Shown piece by piece: positions 1-5,830 of a stretch of DNA of 5,830 nucleotides. Made by a program: the position numbers and the translations under genes. The notes beneath the pieces are model-generated. The model worked only from the letters and a program-made list of their open reading frames with translations. It did not search any database and had not been told where the DNA came from. The DNA is from an uncultured Brachyspira sp. Lineage in GTDB: Bacteria > Spirochaetota > Brachyspiria > Brachyspirales > Brachyspiraceae. The DNA lies in assembly GCA_934725655.1 (NCBI GenBank), contig CAKVCJ010000134.1, forward strand, positions 1-5,830. Direction: 5' to 3'. Position 1 is the first letter of the stretch. Each line of letters starts with the position of its first letter.

Positions 1-1403
1 TGTAAAGCTATAGATTCTATTATTTTAGTTATATCAGAAACCTTTTTACTAGATTCTGCTATATCTTCCATATTATGTGAAGTATCTTCTACAGCATTAA
101 CTCCTCTTTTTGTAGACTCAAATACCTCTTCACTCATTCTCTTAGCATTACCAGCACTGCCAGCTGTTTCTTTTAATGAGTCTGATACAGATTGTATTGA
201 GCTTGCTAACTCTTCTAAGGCACTCGCCTGTGAATTAGCTCTGTCAGATAAATTAACGCTAGCAGTTGTTATGGAATTAACTGAATTATTTATTTCATTT
301 ATAGAGTTAGTAAGATTGTATATTACTTTACCTAAAGTTTTTTGCATTTTATTTAATGCCCTTACTAATTCACCAGCTTGATCTTTTTTGTTTAATTCTT
401 TTTCATTAAATTTTATATCAAAATTACATTCAGACATAGTTTCTATTATTTTTACAGTGCTGTTTAATGTAGTAGAAAGCGGTTTCGCTATTACAATGAC
501 AAGTGCAGCCTCTATTCCAATAAGAAGTATGAATACTACCACAATCAATATGTAAAGTTTGTAGAACATAGCATTCAATTCTCTTTTAGATATATCAGCT
601 ATAAATATCCAATTAGTATCTTTTATTTTTGATGATATATGTGTGAGCTTTGTATTAATAAAAGTAAAAGTATTGTTATTTAATATGTTATTTTTATTTT
701 CTGTAAAGTTAGGCTCTGAGAATATATTGTTTTTTAATATGTTATTTTTATTAGAGTTGAATAAAAATAATCCCGCATCATTAATTATAGAAATATTATA
801 GCCATATTTTTTATTTTCAGTTATTGCAGCTTGTATAAACTTTTCAAAATCTATATCAAACCATAAAACTCCATATACTTGATTATTTTTATACACTGCT
901 TTAGCAAAAGATGCTATTATTTTATTATTTTTCATATATGGCGTAGCTGTTATAATCTTGTTATTCGCCATAACATCTTTAAACCATTGTGTTGTCATTG
1001 GATTGTAGTTTCCTAATGGTTCATTATTGGCATTTATATAAAAACCGCCTTCGTTATATGGTATAACATCAGAATAAAATATATTAACTAAATAATTATT
1101 ATTTTTTAATACATTTTTAAATACTTCCAATGCTTTATCATTATTATCTTCTTTTTCTAAATAGGAAGAAAGCACATTAATTTCTACTATTAAGTTTTCC
1201 ACATTATTTTCTATTATTTTTTTTAATTGCTCTGTATTATATTCGCTATTTGTTTTGTATGTATTTCTATATTGAGGGGCATAAACAAAATATATGGCAA
1301 TACATATTAATATAATACAAGTTATATATGGTATTAGAAATTTAAAAACTAAACTATTTTCTCTAAAAGCATTATTTACTATTTGCAATAACTTCTTGAA
1401 CAC
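1..1403 (-). CDS. Methyl-accepting chemotaxis protein, 3' part missing
   Basis: Inner-membrane chemoreceptor that should sense a ligand outside the cytoplasmic membrane and control CheA/CheW. The frame is open from a GTG at 1403 to the window edge (467 codons, then two spare bases). Visible order: TM1 at about residues 19-42; an extracytoplasmic Cache-like sensor at about 43-279 with the typical NPMTTQWF...PYM...GVLWFDID pattern at about 134-185; TM2 at about 280-304; HAMP beginning at AKPL (about 306-309) with its DQAGELVRALNKM second helix; then the first signalling helix, including a methylation-type stretch QASALEELASS at about 392-402. The window ends at IIESIAL, just before the conserved hairpin tip expected in this family. 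GTG is chosen because AGAGG lies 5 bases upstream and an in-frame TAA stands further upstream with no ATG between; an overlapping ATG at 1405 is in another frame. The sensor lacks the arginine usual in amino-acid-binding dCache domains, so the ligand is unknown. The family assignment is very secure. Confidence 0.95.
   Translation of the reverse strand, partial: MFKKLLQIVNNAFRENSLVFKFLIPYITCIILICIAIYFVYAPQYRNTYKTNSEYNTEQLKKIIENNVENLIVEINVLSSYLEKEDNNDKALEVFKNVLKNNNYLVNIFYSDVIPYNEGGFYINANNEPLGNYNPMTTQWFKDVMANNKIITATPYMKNNKIIASFAKAVYKNNQVYGVLWFDIDFEKFIQAAITENKKYGYNISIINDAGLFLFNSNKNNILKNNIFSEPNFTENKNNILNNNTFTFINTKLTHISSKIKDTNWIFIADISKRELNAMFYKLYILIVVVFILLIGIEAALVIVIAKPLSTTLNSTVKIIETMSECNFDIKFNEKELNKKDQAGELVRALNKMQKTLGKVIYNLTNSINEINNSVNSITTASVNLSDRANSQASALEELASSIQSVSDSLKETAGSAGNAKRMSEEVFESTKRGVNAVEDTSHNMEDIAESSKKVSDITKIIESIAL
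671..752 (-). repeat. Imperfect 28-bp direct repeat inside the chemoreceptor sensor domain
   Basis: Positions 671-698 and 725-752 are the same 28-base string with one mismatch (678 versus 732). The offset is 54 bases, so both copies are in the same reading frame. They encode two similar NKNNIL(K/N)NN stretches late in the sensor domain. This looks like an old in-frame local duplication of about 18 codons whose second half has diverged. Low-complexity AT-rich sequence could also produce it. Confidence 0.55.
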
Positions 1404-1413
1404 ATTAACCTCT
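1401..1413 (-). promoter_or_regulatory. Ribosome binding site and GTG start of the chemoreceptor
   Basis: On the minus strand, AGAGG (plus coordinates 1409-1413) is followed by five bases and then GTG (1403-1401). The string AATGTG also contains an ATG at 1405-1403, but that frame does not encode the receptor. This site therefore decides the start in favour of GTG. Confidence 0.75.
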
Positions 1414-1436
1414 GAAATATTAAAAACATTTTTTTT

Positions 1437-1465
1437 ATTATATTAATTAAATTAATTTTATGCAA
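1437..1465 (-). promoter_or_regulatory. Sigma70-type promoter of the chemoreceptor gene
   Basis: Reading the minus strand, TTGCAT (1465-1460) is separated by exactly 17 bases from a perfect TATAAT (1442-1437). Transcription would begin near 1430, giving a leader of roughly 27 bases that contains the AGAGG site. In DNA this AT-rich a TATAAT alone means little, but the -35 match, ideal spacing and position just upstream of the start make this a good candidate. It would let the receptor be transcribed independently of the upstream lipoprotein gene. Confidence 0.6.
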
Positions 1466-1569
1466 GTATTTTATTTATTCAATATATTTGGCAACTATAT
1501 TGTTAAAATATGAACTATATTTCATAATTATATATTTTTATAAAGGTTGTAATTATTAAATTAATATTA

Positions 1570-2124
1570 TTAATAATATCTGAGAGATATACTTCCTCTT
1601 TTTATTGTAATAGTGACTGTAGAATTGCTTAATTTTAATTCTATGTCATTATTTTTCTTTTTATCTTCTCCTATAGTCCAAGCTCTATATTGCGGTTCAA
1701 ACAATCCTACCTTTGTAACTCCTATTCTATTTTTCTTTTCTAAAAATATTTGAACATCATAATATTTTATTACTATGCCGTCATTTCCTTTTATGGTTTC
1801 TTCTGTAATTTTTAAAGGTGCTACTAATGATGAGTTTTTTATTTCTTCTTCTGTCATATTCTCTATATTATCAGCATTTAATACATAATATTTCTTACCG
1901 TTTATATTTATAGATTGTATCTCAGAATCTGAGCCATATTTTATGATTTCATCTTTTGGTGTTTCTTCTTTAACGTTATTATTTTCTTTTGCTTCAGATT
2001 TGTTATTATTTTCACTAATTTCTGTTTCATTATCTTTAATATTATTACTATCTTTTGCTGTTTCTAAAGTTCTGCATCCAACAGTACATAAAATAATAAT
2101 GAAAGTTATCATCTTTTTCAACAT
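1570..2124 (-). CDS. Predicted lipoprotein of unknown function (184 aa)
   Basis: I do not recognise the family. The protein starts MLKK, has a hydrophobic stretch at residues 5-15 and a cysteine at 17 in the context CTVGC. This fits a lipoprotein signal peptide with a relaxed lipobox (Thr at -3, Val at -2, Gly at -1), as is common in spirochaetes, so the mature protein should be lipid-anchored outside the cytoplasm. Residues 18-62 are a low-complexity tether rich in Asn, Glu, Lys, Ser and Asp. Residues from about 66 to the end, with alternating hydrophobic residues and many Tyr, Ile and Val, look like a small beta-rich domain. The ATG at 2124 is preceded by GGAGGT nine bases upstream (2134-2139), which supports the start. 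The gene lies 166 bases upstream of the chemoreceptor on the same strand with no obvious GC-rich terminator between, so read-through is possible. I found no convincing promoter for it in the 2140-2285 stretch. Confidence 0.85.
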   Translation of the reverse strand: MLKKMITFIIILCTVGCRTLETAKDSNNIKDNETEISENNNKSEAKENNNVKEETPKDEIIKYGSDSEIQSININGKKYYVLNADNIENMTEEEIKNSSLVAPLKITEETIKGNDGIVIKYYDVQIFLEKKNRIGVTKVGLFEPQYRAWTIGEDKKKNNDIELKLSNSTVTITIKRGSISLRYY

Positions 2125-2234
2125 CTATCTTCAACCTCCAAATTGTTATATATATAAATCAAAAATAATAACTATTGTAAAAAGTAATATATATATTTTC
2201 GGTAAAATAATAAAATGTATTATAATTATTTAAA

Positions 2235-2276
2235 TTTACAATTTTAAAAAAATGTATTAAAATATTTACATAGGAG
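2235..2276 (+). promoter_or_regulatory. Candidate promoter and ribosome binding site of the aldo/keto reductase gene
   Basis: TTTACA (2235-2240) and TAAAAT (2258-2263) are separated by 17 bases; each differs from consensus at one position. Transcription would start near 2270, giving a very short leader holding AGGAG (2272-2276), nine bases before the ATG at 2286. A perfect TATAAT at 2221-2226 is an alternative -10, but its -35 region (TTCGGT, 2198-2203) is poor. The ribosome binding site is secure; the promoter choice is tentative because the whole interval is almost pure A and T. Confidence 0.5.
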
Positions 2277-2285
2277 TTATTAATT

Positions 2286-3260
2286 ATGAGCAGATATGAT
2301 AATATGATTTTTAATAGATGCGGAAGAAGCGGTTTAAAATTGCCTATAATATCTCTTGGTTTATGGCATAATTTTGGGGAGAATTGTGATTATAATAATA
2401 TGAAAGATATTATAAATACTGCTTTTGACAATGGTATAACACATTTTGATTTGGCTAATAATTATGGCCATCCATATGGAGCTGCTGAAATTAATATGGG
2501 TAAAATTTTAAATGACGGCTTTAATAAATATAGAGATGAAATTATTATAAGCACTAAAGCAGGATATGATATGTGGGACGGCCCTTATGGAAATTGGGGA
2601 AGTAAAAAATATTTAATAGCGAGTATTAATCAAAGTTTAAAAAGATTGAATCTTGACTATGTAGATATATTTTATCATCATAGAATGGACAGTGAAACTC
2701 CTCTTGAAGAGACTATGGAAGCATTAACTAGGATAGTAAAGAGCGGTAAAGCCTTATACGTTGGGCTTTCTAATTATGATGGAAATACTATGGAGAGGGC
2801 TTCCAAAATATTAACATATGCTAATGTGCCTTTTATAATTAATAAAAACAGATATTCTATATTCGATAGAACTATAGAAAATAATGGGCTTAAATTAAAG
2901 GCTAAAAAATTATCAAAAGGTATAATAGCCTATAGTCCGCTTGCTCAGGGTTTGCTTACAGATAAATACATTGACGGCATACCTGATGACAGCAGAATAG
3001 CCGCAGATGGAAGATACTTGAAAAAAGATGCTATTACAAGAGACAGATTAAAACAGATAAAAGAACTTAATGATTTAGCTAAGGAGAGGGGAGAGACTTT
3101 AGCACAAATGGCTTTGAGATGGGTATTAAAAGATGAAGAGATTACAAGTGTTTTAATAGGGGCTTCCAAACCTAACCAAATAATAGAAAATCTGCAAATA
3201 ATTAATAAAAATAATTTAACTGATTTAGAACTTAAAAAAATTGATGATATTACTTTATAA
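2286..3260 (+). CDS. yghZ: Aldo/keto reductase, YghZ / L-glyceraldehyde-3-phosphate reductase type (324 aa)
   Basis: Cytosolic NAD(P)H-dependent oxidoreductase with the (beta/alpha)8 AKR fold. The family (E. coli YghZ, related to Kv-channel beta subunits) reduces L-glyceraldehyde 3-phosphate and other small aldehydes, and may act in detoxification. Family signatures are clear from the start: SGLKLPIISLGLWHNFG (residues 15-31), ITHFDLANNYG (51-61), ISTKAGYDMW (88-97), YVDIFYHHR (125-133), SPLAQGLLT (217-225) and IGASKPNQIIENL (291-303). The catalytic tetrad reads D55, Y60, K91 and H132. S162 and N163, which should contact the nicotinamide amide, are kept. Two oddities stand out: the NKNRYS segment at 186-191 has Lys187 and Asn188 where relatives usually have Gln-Pro, and the protein stops at IDDITL, about 20 residues short of E. 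coli YghZ. AGGAG at 2272-2276 supports the ATG. The gene stands alone between a divergent lipoprotein gene and a convergent TPR gene. Family placement is very secure; the in vivo substrate is not known. Confidence 0.95.
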   Translation: MSRYDNMIFNRCGRSGLKLPIISLGLWHNFGENCDYNNMKDIINTAFDNGITHFDLANNYGHPYGAAEINMGKILNDGFNKYRDEIIISTKAGYDMWDGPYGNWGSKKYLIASINQSLKRLNLDYVDIFYHHRMDSETPLEETMEALTRIVKSGKALYVGLSNYDGNTMERASKILTYANVPFIINKNRYSIFDRTIENNGLKLKAKKLSKGIIAYSPLAQGLLTDKYIDGIPDDSRIAADGRYLKKDAITRDRLKQIKELNDLAKERGETLAQMALRWVLKDEEITSVLIGASKPNQIIENLQIINKNNLTDLELKKIDDITL

Positions 3261-3300
3261 GCAGTATATAAATATTATAAAAAAATAATTAAAGAATAAA

Positions 3301-3335
3301 AAAAGCCTATGATATAAAAAACATCATAGGCTTTT
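3301..3335. terminator. Bidirectional intrinsic terminator between convergent genes
   Basis: AAAAGCCTATGAT (3301-3313) and its exact reverse complement ATCATAGGCTTTT (3323-3335) form a perfect 13-bp stem with a nine-base loop. It lies 40 bases after the reductase stop and about 20 bases after the TPR gene stop read from the other strand. On the minus strand the stem runs into seven T residues, a strong U-tract, so it should best terminate the TPR gene. On the plus strand the tail is only four T residues followed by ATAAC, so termination of the reductase transcript may be weaker. Confidence 0.9.
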
Positions 3336-3355
3336 ATAACATTTTCATAAGAGTT

Positions 3356-5830
3356 TTATTTTAAATTATACATATTTTTAGGTATATAATCATCTATAAT
3401 AACACTGTCTTTTAAATTTCGCTTGCTTTGTATAGACATCATATTATATTTTGAAGCTCCAATATTCTGATTATCTATAGTAATTGTTCTTTTTTCAGCC
3501 ATATCCAAATCTATATTGGATGTTCTTAATTGGTCAAAATATTCACTAGCAACAACAAAATTTTTGAAAGCCATTTGTTCATTTTCTATTTTATTGCTTA
3601 CAACAGAATTATAAGCATAAGATACTCCTATATTGTTATGTAAACTAGCTAAATAACTAATAAACATAAAGTCTTTTTCTGTACGCATTTCTATTTTATC
3701 TCTTCTGCTTTCTAATGCCTTATTTAAAGCGTTTCTATAAAAACCATTAGCCAAATTTGCTCTGTCCAAATGAAGAAGAGAATTGCCTAAAGCATATGAT
3801 ACAACGCTATTATCAGGATTTTTGTAGAATAAATCATTAAATCCCTGAAAAGCTAAATCATATTCTCCATCCAAATAGTATATCCAAGATAAATTATAAA
3901 GTAATTGATCGCTTCTTAAATCTGGAGCTAAATTGTCATAGGCTATTTTATAATGCTCTTTTGCATTTTTATAATCATTATCTTGATAGAAATATAAATT
4001 AGCTAAATTAAAATTAGCATCCGGATATAAACTGTTTTTCTCTAATGCTAATTTGAAATTATTAATAGCACTTCCATATTCTTTCAAATTATAATATATC
4101 TGTCCAAGCATATTATACACATATTCTTCTCCAACATTATAAGGATTAGAAGTGTATAGAGGCAGTGCTGAGTTTATTAATATTTCTTTAGCTCTGTCAT
4201 AATGCTTTAATCTTGCTTCATAATCTGCATATCCTACAATAGATTCTAAATTGTTTGTATATTTTGATAATAATTTTTCAAACAATTTCCTCGCACCATA
4301 AAAATCATCTTTGTCTAATAAATATTTTGCTAATTTAGGATAAACTTCATCATCTATATATCCGCTTTTTAATCTGTTTATATGATTTTGCAAATCTTTA
4401 ACATCTTGATAATTATCCTGATATATTTTTATAAGCATTACTCTTTTTCTTGGTACAACATCATCTCCGAATCTGTTTATCATCTCTCTGTAATTTTCAT
4501 AAGCATTGTTATAGTAATTAGGCTCTACTAAAGTTTTAGCTCTGCTTATCATAAGAATGCCGTAATCATCATATATTCTTTTTAAATCTTTTTCTTTATC
4601 AGTATAAGACATTAAATTCTTATACAAATTTTCACCGCTGTCATAATCTTCTTTTGATAATTCTTTTTCACCTTTACTTCTATAGTAATATCCAAATAAA
4701 AGTCTCGTATCAATGTTTCTAGGCTTGATATCTACAGAAGTTTCTAATTTTTTTAATGCATAATCAAAAGCAAATCTATCTATATATTCTTTTGCATATT
4801 TATTATACCATTTTATTTTTTTAGGAGTTAATCTGTCACCCTTAGCAAAATTTCGCTCTGCTTCATCAAATTGACTGCTGTATATATTTTCTAATCCCAT
4901 TTTGAAATATTTATTAGCCAAAACAGGCTTATATATAAATTGATATGAAAATAATACTACTCCGACAAATAATACTAAGAATATAGCAGCAATTCTTATT
5001 ATTTTAGCATATTCTTTTAATGAGTTAGGAATAGGTATAATATCTAATAAACCGCCTTTAGAATCAGCAATACTCAATCCTAATTCATTGTTAATAAAAT
5101 CTGTTATATACTCATTAGATTCTCCTTTCTCTAAAGCTTTTAATAATTTTTGCATAGAGTTTTTGGAGAGTTTTTCATTTAATATAGCATCTAATACATG
5201 ATATCTAGTGATAGGAGATAATCTTTTTATATTATCTATAACTTCATCATCATTTATATCTTTATCAGCATCTTCATATTTTGATTCAGGCAAATTATCT
5301 GCAGAATCTGGAGAAGGCAATGTATTTTCTTCTTCTATTATTCTTACGTTTCCAGCTACATTTCCTTCTATCAAATTATTATCAGAAGTATCTTCTTCTT
5401 GAGTTTTATAATCTTTATTGTCATCATCTAATATAGTGTCTAAATCTTCTAAATTGTCGCTTTTATCTTCTTCTTGAGCTTTATTATTTTTGTTGTCGTC
5501 ATCTAATATAGTGTCTAAATCTTCTAAATTATCGCTTTTATCTTCTTCTTGAGTTTTATAATCTTTATTGTCGTCATCTAATATAGTGTCTAAATCTTCT
5601 AAATTATCGCTTTTATCTTCTTCTTGAGCTTTATTATCTTTGTTGTCGTCATCTAATATGCTTTCTAAATCTTCTAAATTGTCGCTTTTATCTTCTTCTT
5701 GAGCTTTATCTTCTTTGTTGTCGTCATCTAATATGCTTTCTAAATCTTCTAAATTATCGCTTTTATCTTCTTCTTGAGCTTTATCTTCTTTGTTGTCATC
5801 ATCTAATATGCTTTCTAAATCTTCTAAATT
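3356..5830 (-). CDS. Membrane-anchored TPR protein with N-terminal acidic 25-residue repeats, 5' end outside the window
   Basis: The stop is at 3356-3358 and the frame is open to the window edge: 824 codons with no stop and no start reached. Numbering from the codon at 5830: residues 1-150 are six 25-residue acidic repeats; about 151-200 is an acidic Pro/Ser/Asp linker; about 203-252 is a helical segment (SPITRYHVLDAILNEKL...); about 278-300 is a single transmembrane helix (RIAAIFLVLFVGVVLF core); from about 305 on is a TPR solenoid. The best TPR units are near 305-338, 497-527, 569-602, 603-637, 641-674 and 675-708, with poorer ones between and one more near 730-767. The last roughly 55 residues are not repeat-like. 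One helix after a long acidic N-terminus suggests the repeats are cytoplasmic and the TPRs periplasmic, though flanking charges do not settle this. TPRs are protein-binding scaffolds, so a role in an envelope complex is likely. Spirochaete flagellar-collar proteins also combine TPRs with a membrane anchor, but I cannot show orthology. An internal TTG at 5374 is in frame but is not the start. Its promoter is outside the window; the hairpin at 3301-3335 ends the transcript. Confidence 0.9.
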   Translation of the reverse strand, partial: NLEDLESILDDDNKEDKAQEEDKSDNLEDLESILDDDNKEDKAQEEDKSDNLEDLESILDDDNKDNKAQEEDKSDNLEDLDTILDDDNKDYKTQEEDKSDNLEDLDTILDDDNKNNKAQEEDKSDNLEDLDTILDDDNKDYKTQEEDTSDNNLIEGNVAGNVRIIEEENTLPSPDSADNLPESKYEDADKDINDDEVIDNIKRLSPITRYHVLDAILNEKLSKNSMQKLLKALEKGESNEYITDFINNELGLSIADSKGGLLDIIPIPNSLKEYAKIIRIAAIFLVLFVGVVLFSYQFIYKPVLANKYFKMGLENIYSSQFDEAERNFAKGDRLTPKKIKWYNKYAKEYIDRFAFDYALKKLETSVDIKPRNIDTRLLFGYYYRSKGEKELSKEDYDSGENLYKNLMSYTDKEKDLKRIYDDYGILMISRAKTLVEPNYYNNAYENYREMINRFGDDVVPRKRVMLIKIYQDNYQDVKDLQNHINRLKSGYIDDEVYPKLAKYLLDKDDFYGARKLFEKLLSKYTNNLESIVGYADYEARLKHYDRAKEILINSALPLYTSNPYNVGEEYVYNMLGQIYYNLKEYGSAINNFKLALEKNSLYPDANFNLANLYFYQDNDYKNAKEHYKIAYDNLAPDLRSDQLLYNLSWIYYLDGEYDLAFQGFNDLFYKNPDNSVVSYALGNSLLHLDRANLANGFYRNALNKALESRRDKIEMRTEKDFMFISYLASLHNNIGVSYAYNSVVSNKIENEQMAFKNFVVASEYFDQLRTSNIDLDMAEKRTITIDNQNIGASKYNMMSIQSKRNLKDSVIIDDYIPKNMYNLK
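5381..5830 (-). repeat. Six in-frame 75-bp tandem repeats (coding minisatellite), continuing past the window
   Basis: Unit boundaries on the minus strand are 5830-5756, 5755-5681, 5680-5606, 5605-5531, 5530-5456 and 5455-5381; all are exactly 75 bases. Each encodes 25 residues opening with NLEDL(E/D)(S/T)ILDDDNK and closing QEEDKSD, with about twelve acidic and three basic residues. Units 1-3 carry ESIL; units 4-6 carry DTIL. A variable stretch after NK reads ED, ED, DN, DY, NN, DY in order, with KAQ or KTQ following. The last unit decays to EEDTSD, then the sequence leaves the repeat at NNLIEG. Synonymous codons are nearly invariant between units, which indicates recent expansion or ongoing homogenisation. 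The first visible unit is complete at the window edge, so more copies may lie upstream. Confidence 0.97.

Noticed and set aside
1566..1577. ATTATTAATAAT palindrome over the lipoprotein stop codon as a terminator
   Set aside because: The stem has no G or C and no adjacent U-tract, so it would not be stable enough to count as an intrinsic terminator.
2186..2197. AATATATATATT palindrome in the divergent intergenic region as an operator
   Set aside because: It is pure alternating A/T in a region of extreme AT content, where such palindromes arise by chance.
1943..2233. Plus-strand open frame of 96 codons opposite the lipoprotein gene
   Set aside because: It is antisense to the lipoprotein coding region, runs into AT-rich intergenic DNA and has a skewed Leu/Ser/Ile composition typical of a shadow frame, with no supporting ribosome binding site.
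2945..3169. Minus-strand open frame of 74 codons inside the reductase gene
   Set aside because: It is fully antisense to a well-conserved enzyme and its protein has no recognisable features.
5208..5402. Plus-strand open frame of 64 codons opposite the acidic linker of the TPR gene
   Set aside because: The Ser-rich product is the mirror of Glu/Asp-rich codons on the other strand; it is a shadow.
5381..5830. CRISPR array interpretation of the regular repeats
   Set aside because: The whole 75-base period is repeated with no unique spacers, and the units are translated in frame with the TPR protein.

Overview
The window is very AT-rich, with strongly A/T-biased third codon positions. It carries a spirochaete-like set of genes: a chemoreceptor, a lipoprotein with a relaxed lipobox, and a large membrane-anchored TPR protein. 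Composition, codon use and protein style suggest an intestinal spirochaete of the genus Brachyspira. This is inference from style; no rRNA or other taxonomic marker is present, and I cannot name a species.

Layout, left to right. (1) Positions 1-1403, minus strand: the N-terminal 467 codons of a methyl-accepting chemotaxis protein (TM1, Cache-type sensor, TM2, HAMP, start of the signalling helix). It is cut by the window edge before the conserved hairpin tip. It begins at a GTG and has a good sigma70-type promoter at 1437-1465. (2) Positions 1570-2124, minus strand: a small predicted lipoprotein of unknown function, upstream of and co-oriented with the chemoreceptor. (3) Positions 2125-2285: an AT-rich divergent intergenic region holding the promoter and ribosome binding site of the next gene. 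(4) Positions 2286-3260, plus strand: an aldo/keto reductase of the YghZ (L-glyceraldehyde-3-phosphate reductase) type. (5) Positions 3301-3335: a 13-bp perfect hairpin acting as a shared terminator between convergent genes. (6) Positions 3356 to beyond 5830, minus strand: one long open frame encoding an acidic repeat tail, a linker/helical segment, one transmembrane helix and a TPR solenoid.

The most notable feature is at the right edge. The TPR gene does not begin near 5374, where an internal TTG could be mistaken for a start. The same frame runs without a stop through six exact-length 75-bp tandem repeats (5381-5830) and out of the window. Each unit encodes a 25-residue, strongly acidic module. 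The protein therefore appears to be an array of acidic modules joined through one membrane helix to a TPR scaffold, and its length could vary in steps of 25 residues.

No operon linking the genes into one pathway is evident. The lipoprotein and chemoreceptor may be partly co-transcribed; the reductase is monocistronic; the TPR gene ends at the shared terminator and its promoter lies outside the window. I see no RNA genes, CRISPR arrays, insertion sequences or attachment sites.
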